A stretch of 11,932 nt of DNA from Pseudomonadota bacterium (GTDB taxonomy: Bacteria; Pseudomonadota; Gammaproteobacteria; Burkholderiales; Burkholderiaceae_C). The notes beneath the pieces are model-generated. The model saw nothing but the letters and a program-made list of their open reading frames with translations, made no database searches and was not told where the DNA came from. Position numbers and translations under genes: made by a program. How positions within the stretch are numbered: the first letter of the stretch is position 1; every line of letters starts with the position of its first letter. Where the stretch lies: NCBI GenBank assembly GCA_018241985.1, contig JAFECV010000021.1:1-11932 (forward strand), written 5' to 3'. Shown in pieces: positions 7,615-11,932 of the stretch.

Positions 7615-8969
7615 GGCAGGTTCGTCGTCTTCAGCAGCACGATTTCCGTGCGGCGGTTCTGCTGCCGCCCGTCGGCGGTGGCGTTGGGGGCGATCGGGTC
7701 GGCGTCACCCTTGCCGACCGAGCGCACGCGCGCGGGGTTGGCGAGCCCGGCGATGATGACCTTCGCGACCGCGTCGGCGCGCGCCTGGCTGAGCTGGAAG
7801 TTGGAGGGGAACTGCACCGTGTGGATCGGCTGGTTGTCGGTGTAGCCGTTGATCAGGATGTCGCCCTTCTCCTTGCGCAGCGCGGTCGCGATGCGGTTGA
7901 GCAGCGGCAGGTAGCTCGGGTTCAGCGTCGCCTGGCCGGAGCCGAACATGTTGCGGTTGAGGATGCGCACCGTGAAGGACTGCGGGTCCTCCAGCACCGC
8001 GACATTGCCGGCCTTGACGTCCGGCTCCAGGAAGGCGCGCACGTCCTTGGTGGAGGCGCTCGGCTCGATCGGCGGGGGCGGCGGGGGTGGCGGCGTCGGC
8101 GCGGGGGTCGCGGCGGCGAGCGCCTGGCGCGGGATCGCCAGCGCCCCGCGCGGCGGTATCCCGCCCAGTTCGGTGAAGGCGATGTCGGAAGCGGCGGCGA
8201 GCGAGAAGTCGAAGATGACGTAGATGACCGCCGCGATCGCGACGGTGCCGAGGCCGACGAGCCAGATCGGCACGCGCTGGCCGAGCGGCCGGTGCCCGGT
8301 GTTCAGCCCGCGCCAATGCGGCGAGAGGTCGCGCTCGAACTCGCCGCGGCGCTGGCGGATGCTGCGATAGATGCCCTCGCGCAGCTCGGTCAGCGCGCCC
8401 TCGCCGCGCTGCATCACCCGGTAGCGCCCCTTGAAGCCGAGCGAGGCGCACAGATACATCAGCTCGACGACCTCGGCGTTGCGGCCGAAATCCTTCTGCA
8501 TCTGGTCGAGCACGTCGAAGAACCGGTCGCCGCCGGTGACTTCCTTGTGAAAGATGCTGGTCAGCGTCTGCGCCGCCCAGGGCGACGAACTGCCCCAGGG
8601 GGTCGAGAGCACGAGGTCGTCGATCGTCGCGCACAGCGCGTAGCGGGCGGCGCGCAGCGCGCGGGTGTCGAGCCCGGTCTGCAGCGCCTCCGCCTCGAAG
8701 CGGCGGATCGCGTCCACCATGCCGCGGCGGAACCGGTCGAGGTCGGGGCCGCGCGTGTCGGCGCCGATGCGCACGGCGGCGGCCAGCACCGGCGCGGCGG
8801 CCGCCAGCAGCTTGCTGCCGCCGACCGGGGCGATCGGCGCGATCGGGCCTGAGGGCATGGCGGCGGGCGCCGCCGGCGCGGGGGCAGGCGCTGCGCCGCG
8901 TCCGCCCGGGCGCGGCCGGATCACGGTCGCGTCGGCGTCCGACGGCTCGGCGAAGGGATCGTCACTCAT
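7611..8969 (-). CDS. tssL: T6SS inner-membrane protein TssL with C-terminal OmpA-like peptidoglycan-binding domain
   Basis: TssL (DotU/IcmH family) is the inner-membrane partner of TssM. The extended form seen here also anchors the complex to peptidoglycan. The protein has 452 residues: a Pro/Ala-rich N-tail (1-50), a DotU cytoplasmic domain (about 55-225, with RYALCATIDDLVLSTPWG at 109-126 and FFDVLDQM at 150-157), one membrane helix (233-255), a linker with eight prolines (293-300), and an OmpA-like domain (about 330-448). That domain has GYTD (375-378), LSQARADAV (393-401) and NRRTEIVL (438-445). Asp378 and Arg397 fit the pair that binds diaminopimelate in Acinetobacter OmpA. The N-tail carries DATVIRPRPGG with Thr15, like the Agrobacterium TssL site read by the FHA protein when phosphorylated. 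The ATG at 8969 has AGGGGA 9 nt upstream, and the gap from tssK is 37 nt. Confidence 0.96.
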   Translation of the reverse strand: MSDDPFAEPSDADATVIRPRPGGRGAAPAPAPAAPAAMPSGPIAPIAPVGGSKLLAAAAPVLAAAVRIGADTRGPDLDRFRRGMVDAIRRFEAEALQTGLDTRALRAARYALCATIDDLVLSTPWGSSSPWAAQTLTSIFHKEVTGGDRFFDVLDQMQKDFGRNAEVVELMYLCASLGFKGRYRVMQRGEGALTELREGIYRSIRQRRGEFERDLSPHWRGLNTGHRPLGQRVPIWLVGLGTVAIAAVIYVIFDFSLAAASDIAFTELGGIPPRGALAIPRQALAAATPAPTPPPPPPPPIEPSASTKDVRAFLEPDVKAGNVAVLEDPQSFTVRILNRNMFGSGQATLNPSYLPLLNRIATALRKEKGDILINGYTDNQPIHTVQFPSNFQLSQARADAVAKVIIAGLANPARVRSVGKGDADPIAPNATADGRQQNRRTEIVLLKTTNLP

Positions 8970-8978
8970 GCACGCCTA

Positions 8979-8984
8979 TCCCCT
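8979..8984 (-). promoter_or_regulatory. Ribosome binding site of tssL
   Basis: AGGGGA on the minus strand, 9 nt before the ATG at 8969, in the 37-nt gap after tssK. Confidence 0.5.
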
Positions 8985-9006
8985 GCTTGCAGGACCGGCC
9001 CTGAGA

Positions 9007-10344
9007 TCAGGACCGGATGGCCCAGCACTCCATCTCCAATCCCGGCACTTCGCCAGTCACATGGATCGCGATCCCGCCGGACCGTGCCAGCGCCGCCCAG
9101 TAGGGCGAGCTGCGGTCGAGCTCGAAATACGTGGTTCCGGCATAGTAAGGAAGCTGCCGCGGCGCGACCGGCAGCGCGCGCACGGCGATTCCCGGCAGCG
9201 CGACGTTGATCAGTTCGCGGATCTGCTCGACCGGGCCGATCTTGCACAGGCCCGGAAAACTGCGGCGCAGCGATTCGGCCGGGATCTGCGCCTTGACCGC
9301 GAGCACCCAGGTGGCGTTCGCCACCAGTGTACGGTCGCTGATCGGGCCGACACGAATCCCGAATTTGCGCTCCTGCAACGGAATCGGAACGGCATTCTGC
9401 TCCAGCACCGCCGAGAGCGATTGCCGCAGCGCCGCGATCACCGGCCGGAACGTCGCCGTCAGGTCGTCGTGCTTGTACGGCGGAAACACCAGCGGGCGCT
9501 TGCGGGCCTCGGTGAAGGTCGCCAGTTCGCCGGCGAGCGAGACCGCGACCTGATAGAACGCCTCCGGATGCAGCTGCCCGACGGTTTCCGCGAGATGCGA
9601 GACCAGCGGCTCGTAGCGGTTGCAGAGCTGCAGCATCATGTAGTCGCCAAGCTCGCCCGCGCCGCGCGCCCCGCCCTCGGACAGTCGTCCGGCCAGCGCC
9701 TCGGCGCGGTGATGCAGCAGCCCCTGCAACGTGGAGACGAAGCCCGCCAGCACCGGCGCCGCCTCGGTGACCAGGATCGGCGGGATGTAGTTCTCGTCGA
9801 GCATCACGCTCTTGTCGGGCCGCACCTCGGCGATGCGGGCCAGCCCGATCGAGGCATGGCCGGCGCGCGCCGCACCCTCCAGCGCGTAGCGCAACCGCAG
9901 CCGGCCCACCTGCAGCGTCGCGCTGCCCTGGTAGCCGGCATTGGTGTCGGCGGCCTCGTGCTCGGCGACGACGTAGCGCGCGACCGTCTCCACCTGTTCG
10001 GCCGGCGCCGTCTCCACCCCGCCCGGCTGGCGGGCCGGCAGGATCAGATAGACGGTGCTGTTGCGCGCGGTTTCCGGCAGGTCGATCGGGCGCGGCGGAT
10101 CGACATCGCCCGGCGCGCTGAACGGCGTGCCGTCCGGCAGGATGCCGGCGGCCGAGCGCACCGCGAACTTGCCGAGCGTCAGCAGGTCGGCGTCGAGTTC
10201 CAGCCGCGTCAGCCCCCAGGCGAACGGCCGCAGCCCGGCGGTGCTGGCGCGCACCAGCCGCTCGACGTAGCGCTCCTGCTGCTGCAGGTGCTGGGGCTGG
10301 AGAAAAAGCCCCTCGCTCCAGACGACCTTGTTCTCCCAGCTCAT
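9007..10344 (-). CDS. tssK: T6SS baseplate-membrane connector TssK
   Basis: TssK forms trimers that join the TssFG baseplate wedges to the cytoplasmic parts of TssL and TssM; it is cytoplasmic and related to phage receptor-binding proteins. The protein has 445 residues, the normal length. The N-terminus MSWENKVVWSEGLFLQPQHL is the family hallmark. Other landmarks are LGKFAVRSAAGILPDGTPFS (57-76), YLILPA (99-104), IPPIL (187-191), LHHRAEALAGRL (210-221), PEAFY (260-264), FPPYKHDDL (287-295) and LPGIAVRALPVAPRQLPY (383-400). The reading frame stays open upstream into tssJ, but homology and position put the start at the ATG at 10344, 2 nt after the tssJ stop. No ribosome binding site is visible before it (the minus strand reads GGCCCCTGACG), which suggests re-initiation by ribosomes finishing tssJ. 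Confidence 0.96.
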   Translation of the reverse strand: MSWENKVVWSEGLFLQPQHLQQQERYVERLVRASTAGLRPFAWGLTRLELDADLLTLGKFAVRSAAGILPDGTPFSAPGDVDPPRPIDLPETARNSTVYLILPARQPGGVETAPAEQVETVARYVVAEHEAADTNAGYQGSATLQVGRLRLRYALEGAARAGHASIGLARIAEVRPDKSVMLDENYIPPILVTEAAPVLAGFVSTLQGLLHHRAEALAGRLSEGGARGAGELGDYMMLQLCNRYEPLVSHLAETVGQLHPEAFYQVAVSLAGELATFTEARKRPLVFPPYKHDDLTATFRPVIAALRQSLSAVLEQNAVPIPLQERKFGIRVGPISDRTLVANATWVLAVKAQIPAESLRRSFPGLCKIGPVEQIRELINVALPGIAVRALPVAPRQLPYYAGTTYFELDRSSPYWAALARSGGIAIHVTGEVPGLEMECWAIRS

Positions 10345-10346
10345 CG

Positions 10347-10841
10347 TCAGGGGCCGGACGCCGGCTTCGCCACGAGCGTGATGCCGGCACGTCCGGCGGT
10401 GACGGTGACCTCGGTCGTCTTGTGCGGCACGACCGGCGTCATCGCCCGCCACGTCGCGCCCGCGTAGTCGCGATAGGCCGCGTACACGCCGATCGCCTTG
10501 ACCGTGTCGAGCGGCGTCAGCGACAGCGTTTTCGTCGCGCCGGGCGCGACGATCAGGTCGTCGCGCTTGACCAGGTCGGCGCCGAGCGTCGCCTGGTCCT
10601 GGTTGAACAACTGGAAGAATTCGGCGCCGGAGAAGGCGCTGGTCGAGGCGAGCTGATAGACGCGGATCGCGACCGGCGCCCCCTGCCCGGTCTCGGACGG
10701 ATTGGCGTCCGGCGTGGCGGTCAGCGTGAGGTTCACGACCGTCGGCGGCGGTGGCGGCGGTGGCGGGGAGCAGCCGGCGAGGGCCGCCGTGAGGACAAGC
10801 GCAACCAGGGCGCCGCTGGTTGCGCGCATATGCCGACCCAT
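10347..10841 (-). CDS. tssJ: T6SS outer-membrane lipoprotein TssJ
   Basis: TssJ is anchored in the inner leaflet of the outer membrane and binds the C-terminal periplasmic part of TssM, completing the membrane complex. The protein has 164 residues. It has a lipoprotein signal peptide with basic N-terminus (MGRHMR), hydrophobic core ALVALVLTAALA and lipobox LAGC; Cys24 is the lipidated residue and Ser at +2 fits outer-membrane sorting. Eight prolines (26-33) follow, then the transthyretin-like fold: VVNLTLTATPDANPSETGQG (35-54), PVAIRVYQL (56-64), FFQLF (75-79), LGADLVKRDDLIVAPG (86-101). An upstream in-frame ATG at 10961 was rejected because it would overlap tagH and precede the signal peptide with 40 extra residues. 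The ATG at 10841 has GGAGG 5 nt upstream; a second in-frame ATG at 10829 is less likely. Confidence 0.95.
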   Translation of the reverse strand: MGRHMRATSGALVALVLTAALAGCSPPPPPPPPTVVNLTLTATPDANPSETGQGAPVAIRVYQLASTSAFSGAEFFQLFNQDQATLGADLVKRDDLIVAPGATKTLSLTPLDTVKAIGVYAAYRDYAGATWRAMTPVVPHKTTEVTVTAGRAGITLVAKPASGP

Positions 10842-10846
10842 CCGAT

Positions 10847-10851
10847 CCTCC
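10847..10851 (-). promoter_or_regulatory. Ribosome binding site that sets the tssJ start
   Basis: GGAGG (within AGGTGGAGG) on the minus strand lies 5 nt before the ATG at 10841 and 17 nt before the later ATG at 10829, so it favours the former. Confidence 0.65.
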
Positions 10852-10917
10852 ACCTTGTGCCGCACCGCTATTTGCCCCGGAACGACCGGGCCGTGGAAGC
10901 CCTTGTTGTGGTGCGCC

Positions 10918-11932
10918 TCAGAGCTTGCGCATCTGCGCGTCGTAGGCGCGGGCGAATTCACGGCCGAACACCGACTGGAAATCGTCCTCCGCCTCGCGCA
11001 CGATCTCGCCGTAGGTGGCGCAGAACAGCTCCCACACCCGCGCCTTGCGCGCCGCCGGCAGCACGCTGCCGAGCAGCCCGGTGCTGGTCAGCCGCTGTTC
11101 CAGCGCGCCCGGCTCGAAGCGTTTCAGCAGCGCCATCAACGCCGTCTGCACGCCGGCCATCACCGCCATCTCGTGCGAGGAGATGTCGGCAAACGCCTCG
11201 CGCGTGGCGGCGACCGGCGCCTGGTAGCCGGGGCGGCCGGGAACCAGCAGCGCGGCGACGGCGTCGTCGGTGGTGACGGAGAATTTGAGCGCGTTGTTGT
11301 CGCGCGCGCGCAGCATGGTCTGTTCCACGCGCAACTCGTTCTTGATGGCGGCGCGCGAGATCAGCACCTGGCGGACGCCTTCGACCATGGTGCGGAACAC
11401 CTCGCCGGCGGCGCGCATCGCCGCTTCCGGGTCGTCACCGGTCTTCAGCGCCGGCATGCCCGCGCCGTCCAGGAAGGCGGCAAGCAGCCGCGCCGCGTCG
11501 GCGCCCGCCGGTACCGGCGCGGTCGGCGCGGCGGCCGGCACCGCGGCGTGGGCCGGTGGTGGGGCCGGCGGCGGGGCCGGCATGTCCTGCCGTGGCGGCG
11601 GCGGGCTCGGCGGCACCGGAATCGGCGGCGGCGCCGGTGGCGGCGCGATCGGCATCGGCGAGGCCGCCTCCGGCGACGGCATCGGCGGCGGCGGTGGCAT
11701 CGGCGGCGCCGGCGGCGGGGCCGCCATCGGCGCGGGCGCCGCATGGCCGGGCGGCGTGTCGCCGAGCAGGTCGTCGAAATCGTCGAAGCTCACGGGCGCG
11801 GTCACCCGCGGCGCGATGAAGGCGTGCGACGGCGCGTCCGCGTTGTCGGCCTGCACCGGCTCCGCCGCCCAGGGGTCGGCGGCCGGGTTCGGCTTCAGCA
11901 GGTCGTCCTCGAACGCCGACGCGGCCTGCGGA
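10918..11932 (-). CDS. tagH: TagH/Fha-type T6SS regulator, C-terminal part only (5' end beyond window)
   Basis: TagH (Fha, ImpI) is a cytoplasmic scaffold; its N-terminal FHA domain reads phosphothreonine and helps switch on T6SS assembly, often with the kinase PpkA and phosphatase PppA. Only the C-terminal 337 residues are visible, ending at the TGA at 10918. The frame is open through the window edge, so the apparent GTG start at 11856 is internal and the FHA domain is expected outside. Visible parts are an acidic stretch (FEDDLLKPNPAADPW, then FDDFDDLLGD), a Pro/Ala-rich linker of about 84 residues (11754-11503), and the conserved TagH C-terminal domain. That domain includes VRQVLISRAAIKNELRVEQT, RARDNNALKFS, EMAVMAGVQTALMALLKRF, KARVWELF and EDDFQSVFGREFARAYDAQM. 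It is the most upstream visible gene, 76 nt before tssJ. Confidence 0.9.
   Translation of the reverse strand, partial: PQAASAFEDDLLKPNPAADPWAAEPVQADNADAPSHAFIAPRVTAPVSFDDFDDLLGDTPPGHAAPAPMAAPPPAPPMPPPPPMPSPEAASPMPIAPPPAPPPIPVPPSPPPPRQDMPAPPPAPPPAHAAVPAAAPTAPVPAGADAARLLAAFLDGAGMPALKTGDDPEAAMRAAGEVFRTMVEGVRQVLISRAAIKNELRVEQTMLRARDNNALKFSVTTDDAVAALLVPGRPGYQAPVAATREAFADISSHEMAVMAGVQTALMALLKRFEPGALEQRLTSTGLLGSVLPAARKARVWELFCATYGEIVREAEDDFQSVFGREFARAYDAQMRKL
11503..11754 (-). repeat. Proline/alanine-rich low-complexity linker within tagH
   Basis: About 84 codons are dominated by Pro, Ala and a few Met, with runs such as PPPAPPMPPPPP and PPPAPPPIPVPPSPPPP. The plus strand shows it as long GGCGG and GGCGCC strings. 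It joins the part that should carry the FHA domain to the conserved C-terminal domain and is probably disordered. Confidence 0.8.

Noticed and set aside
4081..7845. A 1254-codon open frame on the plus strand opposite tssM and part of tssL
   Set aside because: It is a shadow: in GC-rich DNA with G/C at third codon positions the opposite frame lacks stops. Its product is Arg/Ala/Val/His-rich with no recognisable domain, while the minus strand encodes a full canonical TssM.
8966..10390. A 474-codon minus-strand open frame overlapping tssK in another frame
   Set aside because: The Arg/Ala/Gly-rich product has no domain, while the tssK frame shows the family hallmarks throughout.
10345..10452. 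Longer TssK start inside tssJ
   Set aside because: TssK proteins begin at the MSWENKVVW-type motif, and the extra 36 residues are the out-of-frame tssJ coding sequence.
8665..10467. A 600-codon plus-strand open frame opposite tssK and the start of tssL
   Set aside because: Same GC-driven shadow effect; the product is Arg/Gln/His-rich and matches no family I know.
10842..10961. Longer TssJ start giving 40 more N-terminal residues
   Set aside because: It would put the lipoprotein signal peptide in the middle of the protein and overlap tagH; the ATG at 10841 has a well-spaced GGAGG.

Overview
The window is a GC-rich stretch (roughly 65-70% G+C by eye) that is almost entirely coding. All real genes read on the minus strand, so transcription runs from the high-coordinate end to the low. 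Eight genes are visible, six of them complete, and all belong to one type VI secretion system (T6SS) locus. The organism is probably an alphaproteobacterium, perhaps of the Rhodospirillales/Acetobacteraceae kind. That rests on base composition, the style of the proteins and a TssL N-terminus resembling that of Agrobacterium; it is an inference, not a placement.

In transcription order the genes are: tagH (partial, its 5' end with the expected FHA domain lies beyond 11932), tssJ (outer-membrane lipoprotein), tssK (baseplate-to-membrane connector), tssL with a C-terminal OmpA-like domain, tssM (IcmF-like inner-membrane protein), vgrG/tssI (spike), tssC (large sheath subunit) and hcp/tssD (tube, 3' end cut off at position 1). 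Together they supply the membrane complex (TssJ-TssL-TssM), its connector (TssK), a post-translational regulator (TagH) and three parts of the contractile tail (VgrG, TssC, Hcp). TssB, TssE, TssF, TssG, TssA, ClpV/TssH and any PpkA/PppA pair are not here and should lie outside the window.

The genes are packed like an operon. tssL and tssM overlap by 4 nt, tssK starts 2 nt after tssJ stops, and the other gaps are 14-76 nt. No stretch above 300 bases lacks a gene. I see no convincing promoter, terminator, RNA gene, mobile element, CRISPR array or effector/immunity pair.

The system is a recognisable T6SS, not a new kind of machine. The points most worth a second look are: a roughly 50-residue low-complexity, charge-segregated insertion in Hcp; a TssL N-terminus with a threonine placed like the phosphothreonine that the FHA protein reads in Agrobacterium; a tssC that follows vgrG with no tssB beside it; and polyproline tracts in three of the regulatory and envelope proteins.
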